Shown here piece by piece: positions 34,858-47,310 of a DNA stretch of 64,000 bases (positions are counted from its first letter, which is position 1; each line of letters opens with the position of its first letter). The stretch is from the NCBI RefSeq assembly GCF_002776525.5, contig NC_045436.1, forward strand, positions 52,676,480 through 52,740,479. The letters are read 5' to 3'. This DNA is from Piliocolobus tephrosceles. Lineage: Eukaryota; Chordata; Mammalia; Primates; Cercopithecidae. Position numbers and translations under genes: made by a program. Under the pieces are notes generated by a model. It was not told the DNA's origin, searched no databases, and was given only the letters and a program-made list of their open reading frames with translations.

Positions 34858-35737
34858 AACATTGTCAGCACTTTCTGTGACTCAGCTGGTTTTTGTTATG
34901 TATTTGTTGCATGTTTCTTTCTCTTTGCAGGCCTATCTGCATGGTTTAAGAACAGGATGGTCCTATACCTCTATAGTTTCCTGTTAACAATTTCATGTTG
35001 TAAACAGAATATGCTTTATATCTTCCACGTGTTCATGCTGAGCCCCTCTCCAACCCGTTTCTCCCTGAATCCTTCCCAGGAAGTGGAGCTGTATGGACTG
35101 CATCAACAGAGTTCTCATCTTCTCTGGCTTTTAGTTGGATTTGGCCAATGGAAAGCATCACAGACATTTTAAAAACTAATAATAGGGGGACCATATTTTA
35201 ATGCAGAGAATTCTGATGGAGACTTTCAACTGCTCCTAGAAGCCACACAGAAGACATTTTGAACCTCCCTCTGTTATGCATCCTGGTCCCCGAAAATCCA
35301 GAGCTTGACTGCTATTCTCCTCTTTATTTTCTTTCACCAAGGTATAGAATCTGCTTGCTACTAGCTGGCCTGAATCTGATGACAGTTTCCATGTAGAATT
35401 TCAGAGCCAGTGTCAGCAGATAGCCTGTTTGAGAGGTTTCTGTTAGCTCTGCTTTGACAAGCCAGGATCTCAAAATGAAATCAAGTTTTTATTGATCTAA
35501 AGATGAACAGTGAAAAAACTCTACTCTTATGTCTAGAGAGAGACTTCCAAACAAACTAGGATATTGTTTTCCTTACTGCAAGTTCAATTGAGTGTGCTCT
35601 GCTTTGCAGTGACAGCTAGAAATATCTAGGTTTAGCTGAGAAATTTACTTAAATAAAGCATATAGACCTGTGCCATAAATACTGTAGCCACTAGCCATAT
35701 GTAGCTAATTAAATTAAGTTAATTAAAAGTAAATGGA
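34858..35737. other. Unassigned stretch
   Basis: Possibly an old interspersed repeat around 35010-35165 ('ggatttggccaatggaaagc'), but I cannot name it. No gene supported. Confidence 0.4.
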
Positions 35738-36032
35738 GGCCGGGCACGGTGGCTCACTCCTGTAATCCCAGCACTTTGGGAGGCCGAGGAGGGCGGATAC
35801 CAAGGTCAGGAGATCAAGACCATCCTGGCTAACACAGTGACACCCTGTCCCTACTAAAAATACAAAAAAAAAAAAAAAAAAAAATTAGCCGGGCGTGGTG
35901 GCAGGCGCCTGTAGTCCCAGCTACGTGGGAGGCTGAGGCAGGAGAATGGCGTGAACCCAGGAGGCAGAGCTTGCAGTGAGCCGCGATCACAACACTGCAC
36001 TCCAGCGTGGGTAACAGAGCAAGACTCAGTCT

Positions 36033-36065
<33 letters not shown>
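35738..36065 (+). mobile_element. AluY-type element
   Basis: A full-length plus-strand Alu with an expanded central A-linker (22 A at about 35863) and a long A tail. A 13-bp target duplication with one mismatch flanks it: aaaagtaaatgga (35725-35737) and aaaagtaagtgga (36066-36078). Confidence 0.95.
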
Positions 36066-36318
36066 AAAAGTAAGTGGAATTAAAAGTTCAGTTTTTTGGT
36101 TGCTCTTGTTATATTAAAGTGCCCAGTAGTCACATGTGGCCACTGTGGTGGTGGTATGGGTTAACACACATCTCTCCTTCCTTGCACAACGTTAGATTGG
36201 TGAGTGCTAATATAGACAATACACTAATTCTGAAAATATACAGCACTATATTGTTTCCATTATGGAGATTTATTCAAAACAGTTTTAGGGTCAATTGATG
36301 TTTATTCTCTAAATACGC

Positions 36319-36412
36319 TGAAGGTTCTTTGAATTAATAAAGCAAACCAAAGATAAGATCTACAATGAAGGTTCTTTGAATTAATAAACCAAAACAAAGA
36401 TAATAATTGATA
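36319..36412. repeat. 47-bp-period tandem duplication
   Basis: Unit 1 (36319-36365) and unit 2 (from 36366) both start 'tgaaggttctttgaattaat' and continue with A-rich 'aaacaaagataa'-like text. Near-identical at the start, drifting at the end. Confidence 0.85.
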
Positions 36413-36622
36413 ATATTTATTGAATACCTATAAAGTACAGGTACTATGCTGAGTTCTTTTCATGCATTAGCTCATTTGATCCTCAAAAATCCATAATACT
36501 CGCATGCTATTAGTATCTCACACTCTGGAGTCTTACAACTAGGAATTGGTAAAGGCAAAATTAGAATCTAGCCAATTTGACTCCAAAACCTATGTCTTAA
36601 CAGTCATGTTCTACTGCCTTCC
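36410..36622 (-). mobile_element. MIR SINE
   Basis: 'atttattgaatacctataaa', 'gctcatttgatcctcaaaaa' and a tail ending 'catgttctactgcctt' match the reverse complement of MIR. Confidence 0.78.
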
Positions 36623-36650
36623 TAATAGTTGGGGAAATACTGAATTACTT

Positions 36651-36685
<35 letters not shown>

Positions 36686-38079
36686 GTGAAGGAGAATGAG
36701 CAGGTAACTATCACCAAGGAAAATGACACCTTGTTCATTACCCTGCAGTCATACAATACTTTTCAACAATATTTTTAAATGCATCTGCCATATGAACTGA
36801 GTATCCTATAAACTTGTTTTACATTTATAAAAAAACTTCTAGAATGTTTTGTTTCCTTTTATTCAAAGGGATTTGATCATTATTAAGAGTATACAGTTAA
36901 TTTTGAACAGATTTCAAAAAATATACTCCTAATACAGCATTCTTTCATAATCATCAGTAGAACATATATATGTTGTTTTCTTTTCTTTTCTTCTTTTTTT
37001 TTTTTTTTTTTTTGGAAATTAGCTATTTTAAAAACCATCTCAGTGACAAAAAATAGTAAAGAAATATACTGAAATACTAGTGGATAATTTAATTCCCTTA
37101 ATCTCAGTCAGTTCAATCAAAGTCTTTACTAGAGAAAGTTAAAGTATATAAATAAAAATTTATGCCTACAGTATTTGCATAGCCATGCTGAAGAAACTAA
37201 CATTTTATTGATGAGCTCCATCTTTAATACAATTATTAACTATGTTCAAAAATGTATTTTTATTTTTGAAAAATATATATTTTTATTTCACAAACATGAC
37301 ATAGAAGCACTTCAATGTCCATTATATTCACATAGTATAAAAACATACAAGGGAAAAACAAATTAAGTAAGTAAATATTTTTTATTTAGTGTCTTATAGC
37401 ACAAACACATGAGTTAAATAGCTGAAATGCATTTTACATTTTGCATACTTACAAAGTGTGAAAAGTATCTCAGCATATTTAGAAATATATATTTAAAACA
37501 ATGAGACACCTCTTGACAATAATTGTGTCTTTTGCAAATACAAAACTCCTTAATAGTTTTTTTTATTGGCAGCAGTTTGGTTTGCATAAGTTAGTAATTC
37601 CTGCTGTGCTAAACTAATTCAGAAAGGATGATTGACAGCACCTTAGGTATTCAAAGGCCAAACTGCATAGATCAGACCAGACTGACTTCCTCACTTCCCA
37701 ATATTCAAATAGGATATTTTCCTGATACCCTCAAGAGGTTTCTGAAGATTGCACTGCATTATTGCATCTACTAATTGCTCATCATGTTTCTCAACTTGTA
37801 TGGAAAATGACAAGTGAGATTTTTTTCAAAATATGCCTTCTCCACTGTTGGAGAAAATTTATTTTTTAAAATATCAGGGAAATAGTGAATTATTCACTGT
37901 GGTTTTGAAATTTGAACATTACCCATGATTATCTTTTCAAATACTTTTTATAAATTTATTTTAGAGCATTAAAAAGTAGAAAGCACATTTGGTTGTTTTT
38001 TTGGTTTATACGTTTGTTTGTTTCATAGTCTTGTTCCTAATTAGTACCTGTGTAATCACCATTTAGTTGACAAGCTGTG
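36623..38079. other. Unassigned stretch with poly-T runs
   Basis: Poly-T runs of about 20-25 occur near 36655-36682 and 36991-37013. No repeat family or gene recognised. Confidence 0.45.
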
Positions 38080-38652
38080 CACTGTGTAGCTAACGATTTT
38101 CTGTGCAGGTCTATGTTGTGTAAACTCTGCACATTCCAAAGAAAGGATTAGTCCTTGACCAGCTTCTAGGAGATAACTTCTAAACTCTTGGAATATCATG
38201 CTTGATAAGAGTATTTGTGTTTACTTGGGACCTAGGGCCACACCAGGTAGTCTATGCTAACTGTGTAATTTAAGGTGGGGGTCTTGGTTCACGAGGTATC
38301 ACTTTGACCTTTGGAGGGGCAAGAGACTGAGTAAATGAGGCCAGCTGTGCAGACCCAACAAGACCAAAACCACAAACATATCTGGTCACCAGGCCTTGGA
38401 TGAGCTTTCCTGGTTGGCAATACTATCTATGTGTTGTCGCACACAATTGTTGGGTAGATTAAGTGCTGTTTATATGACTCAACTGGGAGAAGAAAACTGG
38501 AAACTTGCACCTCTGTGCCTTTTTCCTTTCTGATTTTAATTGACTTCCTTTCACTGTAATAAACCATTGCTGTGAATGTAATAGCTTTTCTGAGTACTTC
38601 TATTGAATCATTGAACCTGAAGATGGTCTTAGGGACCCACTCAATACGTACA
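38080..38652 (+). mobile_element. ERVL-type LTR
   Basis: An LTR-like block on the plus strand with polyadenylation signal AATAAA at 38558-38563. Its 3' end ('gaacctgaagatggtcttag', 'ggacccactc') is typical of ERVL-group LTRs. The left edge is approximate and the family is not resolved. Confidence 0.6.
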
Positions 38653-38655
38653 GGG

Positions 38656-38679
38656 TTGTGTGTGTGTGTGTGTGTGTTG
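38656..38679. repeat. (TG)n microsatellite
   Basis: About ten TG units immediately after the LTR 3' edge. Confidence 0.95.
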
Positions 38680-39519
38680 AAAGCACTTGTAAGATCTTTG
38701 TGTACTTCACCTCATAGAATCCTAAAATCATTGATTTAAGGTCACATAACATGAAAACCCACATATTCCTTTTGCCAAAACTTAATAACTCTAGCATGAG
38801 ATCTTCACTTTTTAAGCGTGTAGTCTAAATTACATTACCATTTCTTACTCAGGATTGTAATATAGATCCATGTTAGATGCTATGAAGTAGTTTTATGTAA
38901 GTTACACTGACAGCAAGAAAATCTGTGAAAATGTTGCATTTTTTTTCTAATAGATTTTCTATAAAACTGCACTCCTGCTCACACTTAAAATCTCAATTAT
39001 TCAAACTACAATAAGCTATTATTATTGTTTAACCTAAAAAAACTTGACATAATACAAATCATCTTACTTAATTTAGAGCTTAACAATCGTTTTATTCATA
39101 TTCAGGTGAAAAGCTATTACATGATAAAGATAAAAATTTAAATCTGTGCAAAAAGAGTGAACTAGAAACGAGAAATGATGTTCAGAAAATAAGCCATTCT
39201 TTGTGGGAAAAGAAAGAAAACAAACTAAAAATAATATTCTACCTCACCTAGTACAAAAAAATCTAGGTGACTTAAAAATATATATATACAGTTTATATAT
39301 ATAAATTATATATATTTATATTTTATATATTATATATAAGAATATATGCACACATATACATATACCTATATACATATGTGTAAAAAATTAAAAATAATAT
39401 TTTATCAGCTTTAAGTAGGAAATGGCTTATAAAATAAGCAGTAGCCTTAGAGGAAAGAATGATAACTTAATCCTGTAAAACTAAAACTTTTTATAATAAC
39501 AGGACCATGAAATATACTT
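38680..39519. other. Unassigned stretch with AT-dinucleotide tract
   Basis: An AT-rich (TA)n region at 39276-39395. Nothing else recognised. Confidence 0.5.
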
Positions 39520-40010
39520 CTAATAAAATTCAATTGACAACGTAGGCAAAAAATATTTGCAATAGATTGGGAAAACAATAAAGAAGCCTTGACACTTAAA
39601 AATGAAAGTAAGCAAAAATTATATACAGCTGTTTCAGAAAAGAATCACTGCTAATGGGCAATAAATGATAGGAAATTTGCTTACTGTAGCTATAATTAGG
39701 AATCTTCAACAATGTGTTATTTTTCCATCAGAGAACAAAATGTATAACTCCCTTTATACAGAGGAAAATATGCAGGTTACATGGACATATATATGCATGT
39801 AAATACATAGAAAAATCAGTTTGAACAGAATCATAGCATATGGTTCCAAGTGATTCTATCTAGAAATCAGAAAACAAGAGCAGGAGTGATAGTTATACTG
39901 GGTAGCTAGGGATGGGGAGTAAAGTGTATTTAAACCTTTTACTTCATATATTTTGTTATTGTTTGTATATATTACAGTAATTACATACTTGTGCATTTTT
40001 TATTTTTAAT
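39520..40010 (+). mobile_element. Ancient L1 (L1ME-type) 3' fragment
   Basis: 'gggcaataaatgataggaaa', 'ctttatacagaggaaaatat' and a 3' UTR-like 'tttgttattgtttgtatata' loosely follow the end of ORF2 and the 3' UTR of an old L1ME. Very diverged. Confidence 0.4.
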
Positions 40011-40799
40011 TTGAATACAATTTATACTCTACTGCCTATTTAATGACAGTCTTTAAGTAGATCAATTTGAAATAGAACTTAAAGAATGTGATAGTATTTT
40101 TCTTTCACCTGCAGGTGAGAAAGTAAATTTCAGACAAAGGTGAGATACAAATACAGAGTTCGTGTTGATCCAAGAATAAGTTTTTTACATAAACTTTCTC
40201 AATTAAACTTTAGTTCTTTTTCATGACTTCTGTTGATGACTGGCTAGATATGATTTTCCTAATCTCAAGAAGACTGCTATTTTATGATTGGTAGATATTA
40301 TTGTGCTTTCTTAAATTTTATGAAGCATAAATTGCAGCACATGGAGCAAATCTTTATAGTATAAGACTCAAAAGTGTCTTCTATTACATTATGAGCCTTC
40401 AAGCACTATTGAAGTATTTAAATGCCTTTGCAACTTACACATATATACACACACATATACACAACACTCCATCTGATTTTATGGATTAGGAAATTGAGGT
40501 TTACAATTTACAACTTCCAATTTGCTGAAAGTCATATAACTATTTCTATAAAACTATAATTATCATTGGTACACTTCACTCTCAGTCCAGTACTTTTTCT
40601 AATACAAACATTGTAATTCTAAAGTGCCTCATGAATTGGCACCAAATATTTAGTGCTGGTGAATCACTAACCTAGTTTTACTTCTGAAAACAGGAATTCA
40701 CTTTTCAAAAAAAAGAAAACCCTCTATTTGAAATATCAGATAACTAAAATGTTATTCCTTTTGGAAAATGTTCATAATACATGAAAAATAAAACATTAC
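40011..40799. other. Unassigned stretch
   Basis: A weak MIR-like minus-strand core may lie at 40470-40560 ('ggattaggaaattgaggttt'). Otherwise nothing recognised. Confidence 0.4.
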
Positions 40800-41040
40800 A
40801 CCATTTACTACATACTGCACAGTTCTAAGTATCTCACATTTCTTAGCTAATTTCATCTTTACAACACCCCTACCAGGTAGGCACCCTTATTATCATTTCA
40901 TTCCCTTTTCACACATGAGGAGGATGAAGCAATGAGACATCAACTGTCTTGCCTAAGGTTAAAAGGGGAAGTAATGTCCAAGACCAGATACAAACTGAGG
41001 TTTGAGTGATCTTATTCTTAACCATTTCACTCTGCCTCTT
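40800..41040 (-). mobile_element. MIR SINE
   Basis: 'caccaggtaggcaccctt'-type core (as 'ccaggtaggcacccttatta'), 'cacacatgaggaggatgaag' and 'ttaaccatttcactctgcct' give nearly full-length MIR in reverse complement. Confidence 0.82.
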
Positions 41041-41214
41041 GGAGAGTAGCAATCTCTCTGAACTCCCCATGTGCTTTTCTAAGTTCTGTTTCATGCCAAT
41101 GTGTCTTAGAATTAGTTGTTTTACACAATGTTCATCACATGATAAAAATTCAATTTTAAAAACTCATGTTCATTTGAATTTTCTCCTGTTTGTAGTCTTG
41201 TCTTTTCTGCTATA

Positions 41215-41365
41215 AAGGAGGCCCCACAAAGATAGGAGCTAGGTCTTACTTTGCTTTAGATCACCTCCTCTTGGCTATAAAATTGTGGTTTACTTAAAGC
41301 AGGTGCTTTTAAAATATTTGTTAAATGAAGAATGGATGAATTAATGATGAAAAGATAGAATGAAT
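41215..41365 (+). mobile_element. L2-like 3' fragment
   Basis: 'gataggagctaggtcttact' and 'atatttgttaaatgaagaat' resemble the L2 3' end. Diverged. Confidence 0.45.
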
Positions 41366-41416
41366 TGTCTTGACTGAATAAATAAATGAATAAAATATCA
41401 CTTATAAAAAATAAAA

Positions 41417-41745
41417 GGCTGGGCGCGGTGGCTCAAGCCTGTAATCCCAGCACTTTGGGAGGCCGAGACAGGCGGATCACAAGGTCAGGAGATCGAGACC
41501 ATCCTGGCTAACACGGTGAAACCCCGTCTCTATTACAAATACAAAAAAAAAAACTAGCCGGGCGAGGTGGCGGGCGCCTGTAGTCCCAGCTACTCCGGAG
41601 GCTGAGGCAGGAGAATGGCATGAACCCGGGAGGCAGAGCTTGCAGTGAGCTGAGATCCGGCCACTGCACTCCAGCCTGGGCTACAGAGCAAGACTCCGTC
41701 TCAAAAAAAAAAAATGTAAAATAAAATAAAATAAAATACACAATT
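41417..41745 (+). mobile_element. Young Alu (AluYR-like)
   Basis: A full-length plus-strand Alu with the 'ctcaagcctg', 'gggcgaggtggcgggc' and 'gagatccggccac' variants. It ends in an A tail followed by (AAAAT)n. Confidence 0.93.
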
Positions 41746-41787
41746 CAATAATAGAAGATGATTTATTCAGATGTTATTCAATATTTC

Positions 41788-42342
41788 TGAAAGGGCACAG
41801 GATGCAAGCCCACTCCACCCTGTCGCTAAACCTTTGTCCTGCTCTCACAAACATATTGTAAAGATGTTGTAAGTTCCTGTTTTTCTGTGGCATGGCAGGG
41901 TCACAGGACGCGTTTAAGTATTACCTGCTAAACCCGTTGTGAAACCTGTCACAATATGATTAACTGCCTTTGTGTGAGACTGCTTTCCCGCCTCAGGTTT
42001 GGGAAAACAAGCCCTGCCCTGTCCTGCCAGCCCCTGATAAACGTCATCAGAGTTTCAAAATTAACGGAAGTATCAGAAATGGCGGGAACCAATCATAATA
42101 AGCTGAATCGCCTTGTTCAAATATCAGCCAATCATACATCCAGTTTGTACAATGACTCTGTGCCTGTTTACCCCAGACTATATAACACTGTCCTGAGCCC
42201 AGTTGGGGAGCTCTCCTGCCCCGCTCCTTTCACGAGTGAGTGAGAGCTCCAGGTTCGAACCTGTAATAAAGATCCTTGCTGCTTGGCTTTGACTCTGGAC
42301 TCTGGTGGTCTTCTTCGGGGAATAAACGGTCTGGGCATAACA
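41788..42342 (+). mobile_element. Class I ERV solo LTR (555 bp)
   Basis: Canonical TG...CA ends ('tgaaagggcacaggatgc' to 'ggtctgggcataaca') are flanked by an exact 4-bp target duplication TTTC (41784-41787 and 42343-42346), the size expected for class I (gamma-like) ERVs. Promoter layout is readable: CCAAT at 42089 and 42128, a TATA box at 42178, and AATAAA at 42265 and 42321. GC content is higher than the neighbourhood. I do not recognise the subfamily. The intact flanks and promoter motifs suggest a comparatively young insertion. Confidence 0.9.
42178..42186 (+). promoter_or_regulatory. LTR TATA box
   Basis: 'ctatataac' lies about 50 and 90 bp downstream of two CCAAT motifs and about 80 bp upstream of the first AATAAA, as in an intact U3-R layout. 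Activity is inferred only. Confidence 0.7.
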
Positions 42343-43029
42343 TTTCCTCTGGGAAAATAGCATCAGTGAGTTTTTTCATTCTTGTTGAGTGAGTGTGTGT
42401 GTGTGTGTGTGTTTAATGAAACTTGGGATGTTTGGTCAGTGCTCAATGTGTTTGTGGCTGCTTCAAGATTATCATATTCAGAGTTTAGTTAGACTAATTT
42501 TCTCCCTGAATTTAAATGTGGATGCCTCCTTTAGGTATTGTAAGTGAGGTTAATGAAACGTTAACTTCCAATCCTAGTTGAGACCATTTATATGCTAATT
42601 ATTAAGCAAAGACAGTCTAAGAAACAAATATGCAACTGCACTGAAAGCACTTTTAAAAAATGTTGTCCTTATGGTCACTGTTATTTCTTCACTCATCTAG
42701 AATGACTTCTTTTATCCAGTTATTCCCTATGCCAATTTTTCCAACTTAGATGACATTGCAAAGAAAGTAGGTTGTCTAACCTTCTCCCTCTAACTTTACA
42801 GCATTTACTTCAGAATACCCCACATTTTGTATGAGAAAGTCAAACAGAGGGAAATATCTGGTGGTTAATGTTCTAAGAATCTGTCACATAAATAACATTG
42901 AATAAACAAGCCCTTTGTAGTTAAAGCCTCCAGAATAATCATAATCACGTTCCTAATCATGGCTATTTTACTTTTCAGCAGGCATCTTCATTTTATATAG
43001 CATTTTTAGGTACTTGTGAAAGGCATAAT
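42343..43029. other. Unassigned stretch with (GT)n
   Basis: A (GT)n tract at about 42392-42412. No gene or repeat family recognised otherwise. Confidence 0.45.
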
Positions 43030-43661
43030 ATTGTAGTCCCTTCTTATCCTTGGTTTTGTTTCACTTGATTTCAGTTACCCACAGTCAGCTGTGGTATGAA
43101 AATATTACATGGAAAATTCCAGAAATTAACAACTTTTCCTTTTTAAATTGTGCACTGTTTCGAGTAGCATGATGAAATCTCGCATCATCTTGCTTCATTC
43201 TTCCCTGGACCTGAATCATGCCTTTGTCCAGCATACGCATGTTGCAAATGCTATTCACCTGCTGGCCACCCAATAGCCATCTTATGGCTATTCAGTGCTT
43301 GTGTTCAAGGTCGACAGTAGCCTAAGACTATGTCACAGTGCCTACGTCATTCACCTCACTTCATCTCATCATGCAGGCATTTTATCATCTCACATCTTCA
43401 TAAGAAGCACTGTAAGTACAGTATAGTAAGATGCTTTGAGAGACAGCATATTTATATAACTTTTATGACAGCATATGGTTATGTTCTATTTTATTGTTAG
43501 TTATTATTATTAGTCTTTTACAGTGCCTAATTTCTAAATTAACCTTTATCATAGGTAGGTAGGTATGTATAGGAAAAAACAGTATTATATAGGTTTCAGT
43601 ACTTTGGCATCCACTGGGGATCCTGGAACGTATCCCCTACAAATAATGGGGAACCAGTGTA
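43030..43661 (+). mobile_element. Tigger7/MER44-type DNA transposon, non-autonomous
   Basis: Inverted termini resemble the Tigger set: left 'ttgtagtcccttcttatcc', right 'cctacaaataatggggaacc' and 'cagtgta'. Internal text matches the 5' flank of the Tigger transposase ('atggaaaattccagaaatta', 'gatgaaatctcgcatcatc'). The transposase gene is absent. Confidence 0.75.
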
Positions 43662-44265
43662 CCAAATAAATTGCAATGCCTCTCAAAACAGATGTACTAT
43701 TAAATCATTGTTATGATTGGGTTTTTTTTTTTGAGAAATTACTTGTCTAACTAAGAAATGTCTAGTGTTATAATGTCTGTATTAAGAGAGCTGCTAAAAC
43801 AGAATCACTGAACACTATTCTAGTCACAGGCAGAAACAGAACTTTACTGTGGTTAAGACAGATGTGTCTCATTGCGAGTTTTTGCTTAAAAGCTATGTCT
43901 AGCATGGTCGTGTGAATAAGAAATTGTTGATTTCAAGATAGACATTAATTTCTTTCTAAAACTTGCCCCTTTTCTTTAGCCTCACGGTTTATTGGTGAGG
44001 TTTGTCATTTCTTGTCCACAACAGTTGGAATATATTTTTTCATTAAATGCTAGAGCCACTGATAAATTGATAACACATGCTTGCTCTATTTCTCACTCAC
44101 TCAGCAAATCCTTTATTAATTAGTGATCATGTGGCTAGCTCCAAAGCAGCTGCACTACTTTAATGTGTCTGTAACCGTGGGACCAGCCTAAATTTGATCT
44201 GCTCTGTTAAAAACAAAATGTAGAGTTACCTTGTAGGTATGCTGGAGTAAGCAGATAGCCAGCAA
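43662..44265. other. Unassigned stretch
   Basis: No recognised element between the Tigger copy and provirus A. Confidence 0.45.
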
Positions 44266-44735
44266 TGGAAACTGACTCAGTAGTCTCATAGGCAATTATG
44301 ATTATTCCTTTGTCATTTTATTATTACATGACTCTTTTGACATCAATATTACTCAAATTGACATTTCTGGTGTTAAAGCTTAAAACTCACTAGATCCAGA
44401 CAATGAGATATCAGGCCTCTCAAAGGGTATAAAAGAACAGAAATTCACCAGATCATCACATCCAGACAATGAGATGCCAAGCCCCTCATTCATCATGATT
44501 GCTTCCTTGCCCCTCCCAAGTTCCAGTTTTCATATATAGTTACATTTCTTTTTCTTCCTTGCTATATAAACCCCTACTTTTAGTCAGTCAGGAAGATGGA
44601 TTTGAGACTGAGCTCCCATCTCCTCAGCTGCAGCACCCAATTAAAGCCTCCTTTGGCAATATTTGTTGTATCAGTGATTGGCTTTCTGTGCAGCGAGCAG
44701 CAGGATCTAAAACAAATCTCTGGTGTGTAAGTAAC
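44266..44735 (+). mobile_element. Provirus A, 5' LTR (class I ERV)
   Basis: Starts 'tggaaactgactcagtagtc' and ends 'gtgtgtaagtaaca'. It is co-linear with the LTR at 51159-51595, roughly four-fifths identical by eye. A TATA box (tatataaa, 44563-44570) and an ATTAAA polyadenylation signal (44640-44645) are readable. It is followed after six bases by a tRNA-type primer site. No clean target duplication was found; 'agcaa' occurs just left of this LTR and a few bases beyond the other. Confidence 0.85.
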
Positions 44736-44741
44736 AGATTT

Positions 44742-44759
44742 TGATTCCCTGACCTGGAA
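44742..44759 (+). promoter_or_regulatory. Provirus A primer binding site, tRNA-Glu-like
   Basis: TGATTCCCTGACCTGGAA differs from the tRNA-Glu-type site (TGGTTCCCTGACCGGGAA) at two of 18 positions. tRNA-Glu priming is known for HERV-E-like class I elements. The position right after the LTR supports the reading. Confidence 0.72.
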
Positions 44760-44942
44760 CCCACCTTGTGGCTTGGTTGTCATGGGCAGGGAGTCTCAGA
44801 AACCCTCCTAAGCAACTGCTTGCCCAATTTTGATTAGAGGTGAGTTTCAGTATCTCTCTGTTCCTACTGCAGCTGGCCCCAGATACATTCCTGATTGCCT
44901 AGGAAGAACTGCCTTTGAAATCTGGCATCTGCATCTGTTTAG

Positions 44943-45262
44943 GTGAGCATCCTTTGTGGGCCCAGGCACATGAACTACTCCCATCACCTTGAGAAATTAA
45001 AAAAAAAAAAAAATCATTAGTTGGTTGAACAAGCCCAACTGACTGAGAGAGGGAAGTGCCCGACTGTTTCAGTATGAACACTATATGGGGATTGTTTGCA
45101 ATTGTGCGTCATGTGTCCGGGAAAGTGAGTGTCTTTTGTGGGTACCAGACAGTGGGATTGGCTCCTCTCAATCAGAGAAATTTTGAGGGAATTTTTGTTT
45201 GCAGGTTGATCAAGCCCAACCAATGGAGAGGGGAAGCACCCTGACTGTTTCAGTTTCGACAC
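44943..45262 (+). repeat. About 182-bp tandem repeat in provirus A leader
   Basis: Copy 1 (from 44943, 'gtgagcatcctttgtgggcc') and copy 2 (from 45125, 'gtgagtgtcttttgtgggta') each run through a 'caagcccaac' block to 'gactgtttcagt'. Copy 1 has an A-run expansion near 45000. The repeat starts resemble splice-donor text (gtgag), probably by chance. Confidence 0.78.
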
Positions 45263-47310
45263 TCTTGAGGTTAGTTGTTGCAGCAGTTGGAATGTGTTTT
45301 GGTGATTGATTTTGTATATGTTATGGAAAATTAGAATTCAGTAAGCTGATACTCCTTTGTAATACTGTTTGGCCCCAATACTTTTAAACAGTGTCAGGCC
45401 TGGTTAGCATGTGACATTCTTCTTTGGTGCTATTTGGCCCTAGTGTTCTGTGCAGCCTGGGAAGATTTAGCCTTTAAAAGTCAAACTGCCATGGAGACTG
45501 CTTTACCCATAATTTTGATCTACAACTTCATTGGATTAACTCTCAGGGCAAACAAAGTGTAGCCATGCAAACTGGTTAGTTTGTATTGTTATCTCCTGGC
45601 TACAGCTCTAAGTTAAAATCTATTGGATCTTTGTCTACGTGTATGTATACATGACTAGATGTGTTTATGTATTTACATTTATTGTGTTATATGTTGTGTC
45701 TACCAAATTGGTTTAAAAACAAACGTGCAGTCATAAATTAAGCCCAAAGTATTTCTCAAATTCACATGACTTAAGTAAACCTTTAATAAATAAGCTGGCT
45801 TTAAAATTGTTGGTAAAATAAAAACAGAAATTCTTCAGAATTGTTAGCACACATTTTTTTTCTGGGTTTATGTTTATCTCTGCTAGATATTTTGAGGTAT
45901 CACAGTTTGGTATAAAAGGTTATAAAACTATGAACCCAACCAAACAAAATGATCTTTGTGTAATATTTTTTGGATAAGTAAGACTAACGTAATGTTGTTA
46001 GTTTAATGAAAACAGCTGAATCTTCTGAGTTGTTGGTGAAAATGCCCATGTAGTGAACTTTAAGGGTTTTTCTATGTTCACTGATGTTCACTGGCTATGA
46101 ATAAGATAAATAAATAAAGGTTAACAATGAAATAACTATTTTTAAATGATGACTAGCTATATCTAATATATTGGTTTTTAGAAATAATCTAATAAGCTGT
46201 TAGAAATGGAAGCATTTAGAACATATAAGTGAGATAAATGCTGTAAGTAAACTTTTTGTGTAATTATACACTTTAAATTATTTTTGATGCTCATTGAATG
46301 TCTGAGTCATTTCCAATTAAAAAACAATTATATGGGGAAATGTGTTTCTAAAAATTATGGAATGATTTTCATCTATAAAATGCTAATATCTGATAGGCAG
46401 CTGAGGATTTCTTGCTTCCTACATTTTCACTAAAATTTGAGCTTTCTAAGGATAAGAATTATAGATAATATATAATTCTGTATATAAAATGGGCCAAAGA
46501 AAATATGTTTTTAGTGAGAAAAAGAACAATTTTGTCTAATTCAGAAGTTATCTAACAATTAATTCAAATTACAGACTCAAAAAGGTTATTTTTGAATCAA
46601 GGTAGAAAGTAACCAGGGAGTAGAGGAGAAAGATGTGAAGAAAGCTATGGACAGGAGCTTGCATTTTTAGTAAGGCAGATTATAAAAAAAGAAGATTTAG
46701 GTCAAAGTAGAAAGTCCAAGCATGTTATAGATAATCTGGGTAAGTCATACACAGTTTTTTCTTGTTTCTCTGTATGTCTACTTTGTGCACAAAAGAGAAA
46801 AATAGAAAGTTAAAAATGTTTACTTAGTAAAGTATTCTTTAAAACATGATAGAAAATTAGATAAATTAGATTAATTAACGTGTCATAGTTAAACTTCTTA
46901 GTCTTAATGAAAGTGAAATAAGAACTATTTTAAAAATGTGCTAGAAGTTTGGTAATTATTTTTTTAAATATAGTTAAACATGAAGCCAGATTTAACATGG
47001 AACCAAATTTCACATACATGCTTGTATTGCTTCACACTATATTTACTATTCTGTATAGATAGTACTAACACTAAAGTACTTACTGGTTATGTACCTAAAG
47101 TGAGTTTCTTAATTGTACAAAATGTTAGGGGTATTGATGGATTTAAAGGCATTACCTTTTGTATCAGGAAGAAAATATTCATCCTGGTTTTTGTTTGTTT
47201 GTGTGTGTGTTTTTGTTTTGTTTTTGTTTTCAGGTTCTGGTTGACACTGTGGCCTACAAGGTAAATTAAGAGGAGAAAAATTTGGGGTTGGCTTCTCATT
47301 TATTTGTAGC

